Positions 34,786 to 43,714 of a stretch of 64,000 nt of DNA are shown one piece after another. The DNA lies in NCBI RefSeq assembly GCF_900239935.1, contig NZ_LT965929.1:411001-475000 (forward strand). The letters are read 5' to 3'. Numbering within the stretch: position 1 is the first letter of the stretch; the number at the start of each line of letters is the position of its first letter. This stretch comes from Pseudoalteromonas carrageenovora IAM 12662. Its GTDB lineage: Bacteria > Pseudomonadota > Gammaproteobacteria > Enterobacterales > Alteromonadaceae. Position numbers and translations under genes: made by a program. The notes below the pieces were generated by a model that ran no database searches, was not told the origin of the DNA, and worked only from the letters and a program-made list of their open reading frames with translations.

Positions 34786-37203
34786 TTATATTTCAAATTT
34801 ATAGTTAAATTTAACACCTACCGTTAGTGGGCGATTAATGTAATGGCCGTAGTTACGTTGTATGTCGGCACCGTTCGCAGATGTTATATCGGCATCTGAA
34901 CGACGTACTGATGTAACGGCGTATTTATTAAATACGTTATCAATGTATAAAGTAGTAGACCACTCATCAGCCGTTAGCTTAGCAGAAATATTACTTAAGC
35001 TGTAACCTGGCAGGGTTTCGCCATTGTCATGCAAACCTACTTTTGAAATTACATCACTTTGTGCGGTTAAACCGTAGTTAATATCAAGGGTTTTGTCGTT
35101 AAACACATCTGTTTGATAGTTTACACCCATTGAGAACTGATGCTCTGGCGAGCCCGGTAAACGGTCGCCGTCTTCTGCGCCATCGGTGCCATCAGCATTA
35201 AACAAAAATGGTGCGTCTGATGTTAGCTCTGCTTTGGTGTATGCGTAAGTTGCATAAACCGAGAATGAGTCAGATAAAATCGCACGGGAAGAAATTTCAA
35301 TCCCTTTTGCATTTGCGCTGCCTGCGTTTGAAAGATACGTTAATTGGCCTACATCTGTAGCGCCTGTAATTTGTGCATCATCCCAATCTATGTTGAATAA
35401 CGCGGCGTTAAAGTGTAGTTGGCTTCTAAACCAGGTACTTTTAAAGCCTAACTCGTAGTTTGTAGTAGTATCTGCATCAAAAAGCCTTTCGTCAGCGTTA
35501 CCACATCCTGTTTGCTGGTTTTCAGGGATAGGATCAGGGCAAACAGCTAGAAGGTTGGAACCGCCAATTCTAAAGCCTTCACTTACTGTTACATAACCCA
35601 TTACTGAATTAGTAAACTGGTATTTAGCATTAAATTTGAATAAGTTACCGTTATCGCCTGCTTCGTCTTTTTCGTAAGCAACGGTGATTGCATCAGGGTC
35701 TGCATCGCCATAAAGTGTATTTGCAAGCGGGAAGTCAAATGCTGCTTGCGCCTCTACATCGTATTCGTAAAAACGTGCACCAATGGTAATATCTAATTTT
35801 TCGGTAACTTGGTAGCCAACTTCGCCGAATAGCGCAGACTCAGTGACTTTACTTTTTGTAAGCTCTAAGTATTCTAATGAGTCAGGTCTTAGCTGAGCGC
35901 CACCAAAGTTATCGATAGCGAATTGGTCAAACCCAGGCGTAAACTCTCTACTTGATGCTTCGGTTTCTGTTTTGTTGTAAAAGCCACCCACAATCCAGTT
36001 AAAGTCGCTGTCGCTTTGAGACACTAAGCGAATTTCTTGAGTGAAGGTGTCTTCTTCTTCAATTTCACGCGTGAAAGATGAAAACGCTGGAAATTCTTCG
36101 TAGCCGTAATCAAGACGAATAAGCAAATCGGTTTGGTCGCGTTGGCCGTCGGCATCAAAGCTTGAAATACCCGTAGCCGATACTAGCTCTGCAAAACCTA
36201 GGTCTGCTTTTAGCTCGAGGCTTAGTAATTGATCTTCTTTTTCGCGCGGTTCTTCATAACGATAAGCAGACTCGTATTTACCTACAATATCGCTTAAGCC
36301 ATTATCATCGTTTAAACTGTTGTAATGAACAATCGAGCGGCCTTCGCTGTCTTGGTTTTGGTAAAAGTAATTAAGTGTCCCTTCAAATGTTTCGCTTGGT
36401 TTCCAACGTACAGAAATACGCCCTGTGGTAGTTGTTTCGCCGTTAGCATCTTCAACATTTTTAATATTGTTGTTTACTTCGTCGGCGTTGCTCCAATCAG
36501 GGTCCGGTAGAGATACACCTGGCTCACGCACTGTGTAAGCATAATCAATAAAGCCTGGGTCTTCGTATACGTTTAAGCTTGCACGCACTGCAAGTTCATC
36601 TTCGATAATAGGAAGGTTAACAATAAACCCGCCTTCGCCACCTAAAGAGTCACTTTCTTGGGTTTGAAACATATCGCCGTAAACTTCAAGCGATGTAAAA
36701 TCAAGCTCAGGCTCTTTAAGCATGTAACGAATTGCGCCGCCTAATGTGCCCGCACCATAAAGGGTGCCTTGTGGCCCAATTAATACTTCAACGCGCTCTA
36801 TATCTACCAAGCGCATATCAACCGAAACCGGAATTTCGTTAATGTAAGTTGATACGGTACCGCCATCTGATGATGGGCCAGACGAGTTAGTGTTTAAACC
36901 ACGAACAATGATAGGAGAGCCTGAGCGGCCACCTTGATCGGTAATTGTTAAACCAGGTACCCAGCGTGCTACATCCGCAAGCTCACTGATATTTTGATCT
37001 TTCATAATATCGGCATCGAGCGCTGTAATATTTAGCGGTGCATTTTGCACAGAGCCACTGCGCCTTGTTGCTGTAACTTCGATTACTTCGAGCGATTTGT
37101 TGTTAGCTGCAACTTCTTCTTGAGCAAGTGCGGCATTAGGAAATAAAAATACGCCAGATACAGCGCTCGAAATAGCCAAGGTTAACAAGCTTGGTTTAAA
37201 CAT
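34786..37203 (-). CDS. TonB-dependent receptor associated with TPR-sulfotransferase
   Basis: An 805-residue receptor. A signal peptide precedes a plug domain with the TonB-box-like EVIEVTATRR, NITALDADIMKDQNI, RGLNTNSSGPSSDGG and IERVEVLIGPQGTLYGAGTLGGAIRYM motifs. The barrel ends GVKFNYKFEI with a hydrophobic last residue. I chose the ATG at 37203, which has GGGGA nine bases upstream; the in-frame TTG at 37224 overlaps that site. The plug is of the broad-specificity type seen in marine bacteria rather than a clear siderophore receptor. It is followed by the TPR-sulfotransferase. The ligand is unknown. Confidence 0.88.
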   Translation of the reverse strand: MFKPSLLTLAISSAVSGVFLFPNAALAQEEVAANNKSLEVIEVTATRRSGSVQNAPLNITALDADIMKDQNISELADVARWVPGLTITDQGGRSGSPIIVRGLNTNSSGPSSDGGTVSTYINEIPVSVDMRLVDIERVEVLIGPQGTLYGAGTLGGAIRYMLKEPELDFTSLEVYGDMFQTQESDSLGGEGGFIVNLPIIEDELAVRASLNVYEDPGFIDYAYTVREPGVSLPDPDWSNADEVNNNIKNVEDANGETTTTGRISVRWKPSETFEGTLNYFYQNQDSEGRSIVHYNSLNDDNGLSDIVGKYESAYRYEEPREKEDQLLSLELKADLGFAELVSATGISSFDADGQRDQTDLLIRLDYGYEEFPAFSSFTREIEEEDTFTQEIRLVSQSDSDFNWIVGGFYNKTETEASSREFTPGFDQFAIDNFGGAQLRPDSLEYLELTKSKVTESALFGEVGYQVTEKLDITIGARFYEYDVEAQAAFDFPLANTLYGDADPDAITVAYEKDEAGDNGNLFKFNAKYQFTNSVMGYVTVSEGFRIGGSNLLAVCPDPIPENQQTGCGNADERLFDADTTTNYELGFKSTWFRSQLHFNAALFNIDWDDAQITGATDVGQLTYLSNAGSANAKGIEISSRAILSDSFSVYATYAYTKAELTSDAPFLFNADGTDGAEDGDRLPGSPEHQFSMGVNYQTDVFNDKTLDINYGLTAQSDVISKVGLHDNGETLPGYSLSNISAKLTADEWSTTLYIDNVFNKYAVTSVRRSDADITSANGADIQRNYGHYINRPLTVGVKFNYKFEI

Positions 37204-37630
37204 AAAAAGTGATCCCCAGTTCAAATGTTTTACATTAGTAAATTAAGTGAACAGTTTATCAGGGAGTTAAGGGGCAGGGAATAATAAAGTTGAATTTTAA
37301 TTCACTTTTTTGGAATAAATAGCGCGTTAAAATAAACTTTAACTCATGTAAATACATCTTGCATCCGATGTTTTTAGTAAATTAGGTACATGTTACATAC
37401 AGCTAGCATGATTGTTTAAAAGTAAATAGCCATTCACGTTTTTAAAATTGCATTAATTGTTGTGTTTGTTAATGCTTCTTAAGCCCTGATAAAAAAACGT
37501 TTGAGGTAGCTTTTTTAGTAATGACTTATTCTATTTTTTGCACTGTAAAAATTAAGTTTGATCCCCATTATCGTTAGTTATCGTAAGCTATTTTAATTCG
37601 CACATGTGTGCGCGCATCAAGGAGCAAACA
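37204..37630. other. 427-bp divergent intergenic region
   Basis: No gene is visible. Near the receptor side lies GAATTTTAATTC (perfect palindrome, about 37291-37302). Near the oxidoreductase side CGCACA and TGTGCG (37600-37613) form a 6-bp inverted repeat with a 2-bp centre, just before the ribosome site. Both could be operators. Confidence 0.4.
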
Positions 37631-38725
37631 ATGAGTCAGTTATTCTCGGAGTTAAACATAGGGCAACTCACATTAAACAACCGAATTATTATTGCACCTA
37701 TGTGCCAGTATTCAGCAAATAATGGTGCAGCTAGTGATTGGCATACCATTCATTTAGGGCAGTTAAGCTTAAGCGGGGCAGGGTTACTTATTTTAGAGGC
37801 CACAGCGGTTAATCCTGAGGGGCGTATTAGTTATGGCGATTTAGGGCTTTGGAATAATGAAACCCAGCAAGCATTAGATAAAAGTTTAAAAGCGGTTAGA
37901 CAATATAGCTCTATGCCTATTGGTATTCAGCTAGCACATGCTGGGCGTAAAGCATCTACAGAAAAGCCATGGGATGGGGGTGGTGCATTAAGCCCAACGG
38001 ATGAAAACGGCTGGCAAACGCTTGCGCCTTCAGCAGTCGCGTACGGCGAAAATAGCCCAGAGCCAAAAGCCATGAGCCAATCCGACATAGACTCATTAAT
38101 TAAAGACTTTGTAAGCGCCGCTAAACGCGCTGACGAGCTAGGCCTTGATTTAATAGAGTTACATGGGGCGCATGGGTATTTGTTGCATCAGTTTTTATCA
38201 CCTTTAAGTAACAAGCGCGATGATGAATATGGAGGCAGTTTGCAAAACCGTATGCGTATTGTGCTTGAAGTATTTAAAGCTGTTCGCGCAGAATTTAACA
38301 GTAACAAACCCGTGGGTATTCGTATTTCTGCGACTGATTGGGTAGAAGGGGGCTGGGATTTAGAACAATCAGTAGCGCTTGCTAAAGCCCTTGATGAGCT
38401 CGGCTGTGATTTTATTCATGTAAGTACAGCGGGTTTAAGCCCTGAACAACAAATACCTGTTAAACCTAACTTTCAGGTGCCATTTGCAACAGCTATTAAA
38501 GAGGCTGTGAATATGCCTGTTATAGCCGTGGGTTTAATTACCGAGCCACAACAAGCCGAAGATATTATTAGCGAGCAGCAAGCCGATGGCGTGGCACTTG
38601 CGCGTGGTATTTTATATGACCCGCACTGGCCTTGGCATGCAGCAGCAGAGCTTGGCGCTACTGTAACTGCACCTAAACAGTATTTACGCTCAAGCCCGCA
38701 TGGTAAGCCATCACCAATAAAGTAA
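37631..38725 (+). CDS. namA: old yellow enzyme, YqjM/NamA-type NADPH dehydrogenase
   Basis: A 364-residue flavin oxidoreductase. It starts at the ATG at 37631, with GGAG seven bases upstream; an in-frame ATG 27 bp earlier lacks a site. YqjM-class features are APMCQYSANNGAASDWH (the cysteine that tunes FMN), QLAHAGRKAS (active-site His), ELHGAHGYLLHQFLSPLSNKRDDEYGG and VAVGLITEPQQAEDII. It reduces activated alkenes, quinones and nitro compounds with NADPH. It ends with a strong terminator and precedes an MFS exporter. Confidence 0.87.
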   Translation: MSQLFSELNIGQLTLNNRIIIAPMCQYSANNGAASDWHTIHLGQLSLSGAGLLILEATAVNPEGRISYGDLGLWNNETQQALDKSLKAVRQYSSMPIGIQLAHAGRKASTEKPWDGGGALSPTDENGWQTLAPSAVAYGENSPEPKAMSQSDIDSLIKDFVSAAKRADELGLDLIELHGAHGYLLHQFLSPLSNKRDDEYGGSLQNRMRIVLEVFKAVRAEFNSNKPVGIRISATDWVEGGWDLEQSVALAKALDELGCDFIHVSTAGLSPEQQIPVKPNFQVPFATAIKEAVNMPVIAVGLITEPQQAEDIISEQQADGVALARGILYDPHWPWHAAAELGATVTAPKQYLRSSPHGKPSPIK

Positions 38726-38742
38726 GCAAAGTACGAGGTTAT

Positions 38743-38775
38743 AACCCAATGGGCTTTGTACCCATTGGGTTTTAT
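38743..38775 (+). terminator. intrinsic terminator after namA-like gene
   Basis: Perfect 11-bp stem AACCCAATGGG / CCCATTGGGTT, loop CTTTGTA, then a T-rich tail. It lies 17 bp after the stop codon. Confidence 0.85.
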
Positions 38776-38806
38776 TATTTTTAAACTGTACAAAACAGAG
38801 AAATAC

Positions 38807-40003
38807 ATGACTCAAACAGGCGTTTCACCGCAGCCACTTAGCAATACACTTGTTAGCATTATTGCTTTATGTTGCGGACTTATTGTTGCCAACATTTACT
38901 ACGCTCAACCCATTATTGAGTTATTAGCACCCGAGGTGGGGTTAAGCCCGCATAGTGCTAGTTTTATTGTTTCGCTTACGCAAATTGGCTATGCCCTTGG
39001 GCTATTTTTTTTAGTGCCATTAGCTGATCTCGTCGAAAATAAGCGCTTAATGCTTATAACGCTTGGAGTATCGTTTTTGAGCTTAATAGGCACAGCCCTT
39101 GCCGATACACCAAATGTAATGCTTATTTTATGTTTAATGATAGGTATTAGCTCGGTGTCTGTTCAGGTGCTTATTCCGCTTGCGGCGCATTTATCGTCTG
39201 ACGAAAAGCGTGGCCAAGTGCTGGGTAATATTATGGCAGGTTTATTATTAGGTATTTTACTCGCAAGGCCTATATCGAGCCTAATTGCCGATCACTTTGG
39301 TTGGCGTGCGGTATTTTATTTTGCAGCCGGCTGTATGGTGTTTATTGCAAGCGTAATTTATTTTGCCATTCCGCACAGGCATCCAAATCAAAAAACGTCC
39401 TATTTTAAATTATTAAAATCGCTTAAGCAGTTAATGATAAGCCAACCTGTTCTGCGACAACGAGCTCTTTTTCAGGCATTAATGTTTGCCTCTTTTAGCT
39501 TATTTTGGACAAGCGCCCCCATTGTACTTGCGCGAGAATATGGCTTATCGCAATCACAAATAGCGCTATTTGCTTTAGTTGGCGCAGCAGGCGCTATTGC
39601 AGCACCTATTGTTGGGCGCTTAGCCGATAAAGGTTACACGCATCAGTTATCGTTATTAGCAAAAGTGATTGCCGCAGTGTGCTTTTTACCTAGTTTATTT
39701 GAGTTACCCAACGGGATAATAATTTTAGCTTTGACAGGTGTGTTTATTGACTTTGCTGTGCAAGCAAACATGGTACTTGGCCAGCGGGCTGTGTATTCAT
39801 TAGAGCCGAAAAGCCGTGCGCGACTAAACGCGATTTACATGACGAGTATTTTTGTAGGTGGGGCTGTAGGCTCACTTATAGCCAGCCCGCTTTATGAGGC
39901 CGGAGGCTGGACAAGCGTTGCGTTAGTAGCCGCTGGTATGCCGCTTATTTCATTAATTGGGTATTTGCTAACAAACAACAAAAGCGCTAAATCGGTTAGT
40001 TAA
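38807..40003 (+). CDS. MFS exporter (drug/metabolite type)
   Basis: A 398-residue transporter with about 12 helices. The N-terminal half has ANIYYAQPIIELLAPEVGLSP and FLVPLADLVENKRLM, the loop 2-3 motif of the family. The second half has GRLADKGYTHQLS. The start is the ATG at 38807, since the open frame's first codon (TTG 38756) lies in the terminator stem. The profile fits the DHA-type exporters that include YnfM- and sugar-efflux-like proteins. The substrate is unknown. Confidence 0.86.
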   Translation: MTQTGVSPQPLSNTLVSIIALCCGLIVANIYYAQPIIELLAPEVGLSPHSASFIVSLTQIGYALGLFFLVPLADLVENKRLMLITLGVSFLSLIGTALADTPNVMLILCLMIGISSVSVQVLIPLAAHLSSDEKRGQVLGNIMAGLLLGILLARPISSLIADHFGWRAVFYFAAGCMVFIASVIYFAIPHRHPNQKTSYFKLLKSLKQLMISQPVLRQRALFQALMFASFSLFWTSAPIVLAREYGLSQSQIALFALVGAAGAIAAPIVGRLADKGYTHQLSLLAKVIAAVCFLPSLFELPNGIIILALTGVFIDFAVQANMVLGQRAVYSLEPKSRARLNAIYMTSIFVGGAVGSLIASPLYEAGGWTSVALVAAGMPLISLIGYLLTNNKSAKSVS

Positions 40004-40022
40004 ATAGGTATTATTAAGCACG

Positions 40023-40049
40023 TAGCCATCGTAATTTATACGATGGCTA
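40023..40049. terminator. bidirectional intrinsic terminator
   Basis: Perfect 11-bp stem TAGCCATCGTA / TACGATGGCTA with loop ATTTA between the convergent MFS and rhtA-like genes. Plus-strand tail TTTGTTTT. Confidence 0.75.
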
Positions 40050-40055
40050 TTTGTT

Positions 40056-40937
40056 TTAACTTGTTAGATCTAAGGTGTTTTTTTGTTTTTTAACACTTGA
40101 AAATGAGCTACCAACAGAGGCTATAATCACTAATAAAATAGCCAACCACTGCCATAATGTAAGTAACTCTCCAAGTATTATAAAGCCTGCAAGGGCTGCA
40201 AATGCAGGCTCTAAGCTAAGCATAATGCTAAACCCTTGTGCGGGCATATTGCGTAGAGCGACCATTTCAAGTGTATAGGGCAGGGCGCTTGATAAAATGG
40301 CAATGCCAATGCCGAGCGGTATAATTCCCCATGTAAATGCACTGCTTTGCGATATGCCACCATAAGGTACAAGTACTAGCGCAGCAATGGTCATACCTAA
40401 AGCAACCGTTGCACCACCTGAGCTTTGAGTGCCGGTTTTTTTACCAAATAAAATATACGCCGCCCAGCAAGCTCCTGCTGCAAGGGCAAGTATGACACCT
40501 ATAGGGTCTAGGCTATCTTGGCTGCTCATATCGGGTAGTAACAGTAAAATACCAGCAATGGCACAGGCTACCCAAAATAAATCGCGCTTGCGGCGAGAGC
40601 TAAATAGCGCCACAGCTAAAGGGCCGGTAAATTCAAGCGCAACACCTATACCCAGCGGAATACGCTCTATAGCGTAATAAAATAAAATATTCATACCGCC
40701 AAGGCTTAAACCATAAACAATAATAGAGGTGCGATTACCCTGCGTGGGTAAGTGTTTCCAAGGTTTAAAGATTAAACATAAAATAAGCGCAGAAAAACCA
40801 AGCCTTAGTGCAGTAGTGCCCTCGGGGCCAACAATAGGAAATAATTGCTTAGCAATAGAGGCACCAGATTGAATGGTGATCATAGCTAAAATTACACAAA
40901 TAATGGCGAGTAAAAAATCTTTAGTGGATGATTGCAT
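40056..40937 (-). CDS. rhtA: RhtA-like threonine/homoserine exporter (DMT/EamA family)
   Basis: The 293-residue protein has ten helices of two EamA repeats. It aligns well by eye with E. coli RhtA: QSGASIAKQLFP, GPEGTTALRLG, PLGIGVALEFTGPLAVALFSSRR, AAGACWAAYILFG, AILSSALPYTLEMVALRNMP. The length is the same (295). It exports threonine and homoserine. The ATG has GGAAT seven bases upstream. Orthology is likely but rests on memory of the E. coli protein. Confidence 0.85.
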   Translation of the reverse strand: MQSSTKDFLLAIICVILAMITIQSGASIAKQLFPIVGPEGTTALRLGFSALILCLIFKPWKHLPTQGNRTSIIVYGLSLGGMNILFYYAIERIPLGIGVALEFTGPLAVALFSSRRKRDLFWVACAIAGILLLLPDMSSQDSLDPIGVILALAAGACWAAYILFGKKTGTQSSGGATVALGMTIAALVLVPYGGISQSSAFTWGIIPLGIGIAILSSALPYTLEMVALRNMPAQGFSIMLSLEPAFAALAGFIILGELLTLWQWLAILLVIIASVGSSFSSVKKQKNTLDLTS

Positions 40938-41145
40938 TGAATTCCTTACTTACAATCGGCTGGTTTTGCGCAGTGTATCTTTTTTTAATTACTAGTGAAA
41001 CATCAATACCCAGTAATTAATACATCTTGAAGCATTGCTTAAAAATAGTTAAACCCTTAATACGTTTTAAAGCAAGTTAAATGTATAGCTGCTAGAAAAA
41101 GCGTGTTGTTTACTCAAATAGAATAGCTATACCAAGGTGATAAGC

Positions 41146-41184
41146 AAAAAAATAGCGAGCAAGTAAGACTTGTTCGCTATTTTT
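41146..41184. terminator. intrinsic terminator, both strands possible
   Basis: AAAAATAGCGAGCAAGT pairs with ACTTGTTCGCTATTTTT with one mismatch (17-bp stem, loop AAG). It lies 25 bp after the stop of the GntR regulator, so it mainly ends that gene. The A- and T-runs make it active in both directions. Confidence 0.82.
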
Positions 41185-41208
41185 CAGTATAAGTAATTAA
41201 TAAGGGTA

Positions 41209-41949
41209 TTAGTTTGCGCTTTTAACCAAACCGTCTAAAGAGTAAAGTCCTCTTTTCTCATCATTTTTACGTTTAATTTCTTCAAGTGCACGTGATTCTA
41301 CTGCATCAAATAAAGCATTAATTAAGCGATTAAAATGTTTATGCATTGCTGTGCGTGCGGCACTTGCATCATGAGACTTAAGCGCTTTGTAAATAGCGGT
41401 ATGTTCGTCCATTACGCAGTCGTTATTGTTTTTACATACGCTGCCATAATCGGTAACAATTTGAGCGTTGTTAAGACGTAAATCCCATAAATTAGATACA
41501 GCATATTCAAGCGCTTTATTACGAGTAGCGCGGGCTATAATTTCGTGAAACTCACGGTCAGCCTGCTCAACATAAAGGCCCTTTTCCATAGCGATTAGCG
41601 TTTTATTTAATTGCTCTAACTCTTCATCGGTAATAGTTTGAGCTGCCAGTGCTGCAATTTCGCCTTCAATTAAAGCACGCGCTTGAGTAAGTTCAAATGC
41701 ACTAATTTCTTTAGATTTAATTGGTTTTTCTAGCTGCTCAACAACATAAACACCTGAGCCAGTTTTAACTTCAACTCGGCCGCGCACTTCTAATGCGATA
41801 ATTGCTTCTCTGATAGTAGGGCGACTTACGTCAAACATTTCAGCAAGTTCACGCTCTGGTGGTAAACGACTTCCAGCAGAAAACTCACCTTGATTTATCA
41901 AAGACTCAACTTTATCAACAATGCGCCAAAATAAGCGACGATTACCCAT
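41209..41949 (-). CDS. GntR/FadR-family transcriptional regulator
   Basis: A 246-residue regulator. The winged helix covers FDVSRPTIREAIIALEVRGRVEVKTGSGVYV (~33-65) after the family motif AGSRLPPERELAEMF. The C-terminal FCD domain spans ~85-225, with EREFHEIIARAT-like metal-ligand segments (DREFHEIIARATRNKALE, HTAIYKALKSHDASAARTAMHKHF). FCD regulators sense organic acids such as uronates, lactate or gluconate. It is a single gene; the likely target is itself or the Gfo/Idh oxidoreductase upstream. Confidence 0.88.
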   Translation of the reverse strand: MGNRRLFWRIVDKVESLINQGEFSAGSRLPPERELAEMFDVSRPTIREAIIALEVRGRVEVKTGSGVYVVEQLEKPIKSKEISAFELTQARALIEGEIAALAAQTITDEELEQLNKTLIAMEKGLYVEQADREFHEIIARATRNKALEYAVSNLWDLRLNNAQIVTDYGSVCKNNNDCVMDEHTAIYKALKSHDASAARTAMHKHFNRLINALFDAVESRALEEIKRKNDEKRGLYSLDGLVKSAN

Positions 41950-42107
41950 ACTTTACCTTCATTACCTTAAGGAATAATGGCCTCTGGGGCCTAATAGTCA
42001 AAAACAACAGTTAATACCAGAGGTTACCCCAAAATTCACTATTATGTCAAAATTCTAACGCGATGTTACGCTTGCAAACCACTATACACCAATGGTTGCG
42101 TTTATGT

Positions 42108-42209
42108 ATTACCAATTTAGTTTAAAATAATGCAATTGGCCAGCTTGATTGGTAATGTTTTTATGTGTTAGGTTAGTTTTAAGGTTGCAAATATAGATGC
42201 ATTGGTAAT
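42108..42209. promoter_or_regulatory. three ATTGGTAAT half-sites upstream of the GntR gene
   Basis: ATTACCAAT (42108-42116), ATTGGTAAT (42148-42156) and ATTGGTAAT (42201-42209) lie in the 438-bp gap 41950-42387. FadR-family regulators bind TGGT...ACCA palindromes, so these may be half-operators for the adjacent regulator, but none forms a complete compact palindrome. Nothing else is visible in the gap. Confidence 0.35.
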
Positions 42210-42387
42210 AAGTCAAAGTTGCACTGTAAGTGTTATTTGTTGCAAATTAAGAATTTTATAGTTGATAACTCAAATTGATTACCCACGGATGGGGGTCGTT
42301 ATTGTAATAAAAAGTGTAGTCTTAGTTAGTTGTTTTAACTTCCCTTTGGGCGTTAACTGTCGTTGGTTAACGCCCATATATATTTTA

Positions 42388-43383
42388 TTATTTATCGCTT
42401 GGGTATATAACACCAAGTTGTATACGCGCATCATCTAGTACGCTCATTACATTAGATGCTAATTGGTGGGTATTAACAGGCGATTCAAGCATGTTTTGCT
42501 CAACCAACTCGATAAAGTGAGCTACTTCGTATTTCATAAAATGCTCATCAAACTTACCTGAAATAACTTCTGTTTCACCGTTATTTGCAATAAATTCAAT
42601 CTGTTTAAGCTGTGATACGGCTTCTATACGCATGCGGCCAAGTTCACCTTGTATCTCGGTTATATTGTCGCCTTGCGAAATTTTTGAATAACTAATAACA
42701 GCTTGTTTATCTGCGTAGTTTAGTAATACATCGCCCGCGCCATCCACACCTGTATCTAGTAATACGCCACTGGCACTTACACTGTTTGGCGCTCCCCACA
42801 GTGCAATTAATAAATACAATGGGTAAATACCTAAGTCGACCAAGGCACCGTTAGCAAACTCAGGTAAAAATGTATTTGGGCGCTCACCATTTTTGTATTT
42901 ATCATAGCGAGAAGAGTACTGACTGTATTGACCAATAAATTTACGCGGTGTACCAATTTTAGCCAGAGCACTTTTAAGGTTGGTAAAGTTTGGCAAGTGT
43001 GTGGTCATCATAGCTTCCATGTAGAGACGCTGATGTTTTTTTGCCGCTGTTAAAATAGCATTTAGTTCGTTAGTATTAGCTGCTGATGGTTTTTCACCTA
43101 ATACATGTTTGCCTGCTTCAAGGCACATTACTGCGTAATGTTTATGCAGACTATTTGGCGCTGCAATGTATACGGCATCAACGTTTTGATCTTGGCATAC
43201 TTGCTCAATTGAAGTGAAAATTTTTGCGTTCGAATTTTGAGGGTGTTTTGTTAAAAATGCTTCCCCACTTGAGACTGCGCGCGAACACACGCCATATAAA
43301 TTAAAATTGGCTAATGTATTTGCCGCATTGAGTAAGGTGTCGCTAATAAAATTAGTGCCAACAATAACAAAGTTCATGCTCAC
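42388..43383 (-). CDS. Gfo/Idh/MocA-family NAD(P)-dependent oxidoreductase
   Basis: A 331-residue enzyme. The N-terminal Rossmann fold starts NFVIVGTNFISDTLLNAA and continues with VDAVYIAAPNSLHKHYAVMCLEAGKHVLGEKPSAAN, the family signature with the catalytic-region EKP lysine. The C-terminal domain has GGALVDLGIYPLYL (here NGALVDLGIYPL), holding the active-site region. It oxidises or reduces a sugar or inositol-like substrate. A ribosome site GGAG precedes the ATG. The nearest regulators are GntR on one side and AraC on the other. Confidence 0.88.
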   Translation of the reverse strand: MSMNFVIVGTNFISDTLLNAANTLANFNLYGVCSRAVSSGEAFLTKHPQNSNAKIFTSIEQVCQDQNVDAVYIAAPNSLHKHYAVMCLEAGKHVLGEKPSAANTNELNAILTAAKKHQRLYMEAMMTTHLPNFTNLKSALAKIGTPRKFIGQYSQYSSRYDKYKNGERPNTFLPEFANGALVDLGIYPLYLLIALWGAPNSVSASGVLLDTGVDGAGDVLLNYADKQAVISYSKISQGDNITEIQGELGRMRIEAVSQLKQIEFIANNGETEVISGKFDEHFMKYEVAHFIELVEQNMLESPVNTHQLASNVMSVLDDARIQLGVIYPSDK

Positions 43384-43446
43384 TCCTTAGCTTTAATAAA
43401 AATAATAAGAGCGTTTAGTTTAACATTCTTTTAGCTCTATATACTT

Positions 43447-43714
43447 TAGGGCGTGTTGAGCTTTGGTGGTTGAATTTACAGCAGTATGTTTGGTTTTTAG
43501 GCAAGGCAGAGCCTATGTAGTGTGGTTATTCCCCATAAATAGGCGATAACGCAGCATAAAGACCAAACATGCGCTGCCCTATGGGTTCTTTCTAGGGACG
43601 ATTGACTCTTTGTTGCTCGATTTTTACTTAGCCCACTAGGTTACAAACCGCGCGCCGCGATTAAATCGCCCCTAGATTGAACAAATTTCAATCCACAAAG
43701 TTCGACACGCCCTA
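43447..43714. mobile_element. 268-bp miniature inverted-repeat element, copy A
   Basis: Terminal inverted repeats of 28 bp match at 23 positions: left end TAGGGCGTGTTGAGCTTTGG and right end (reverse strand) TAGGGCGTGTCGAACTTTGT. No coding capacity. Flanked by TA on both sides, which may belong to the repeat. It shares an internal block (TAGGGACGAT...TTTGTTGC) with copy B at 56699. The right end overlaps the AraC coding sequence. Confidence 0.8.

Noticed and set aside
38756..38806. TTG at 38756 as the start of the MFS exporter.
   Set aside because: It lies within the namA terminator; the ATG at 38807 gives a normal N-terminus.
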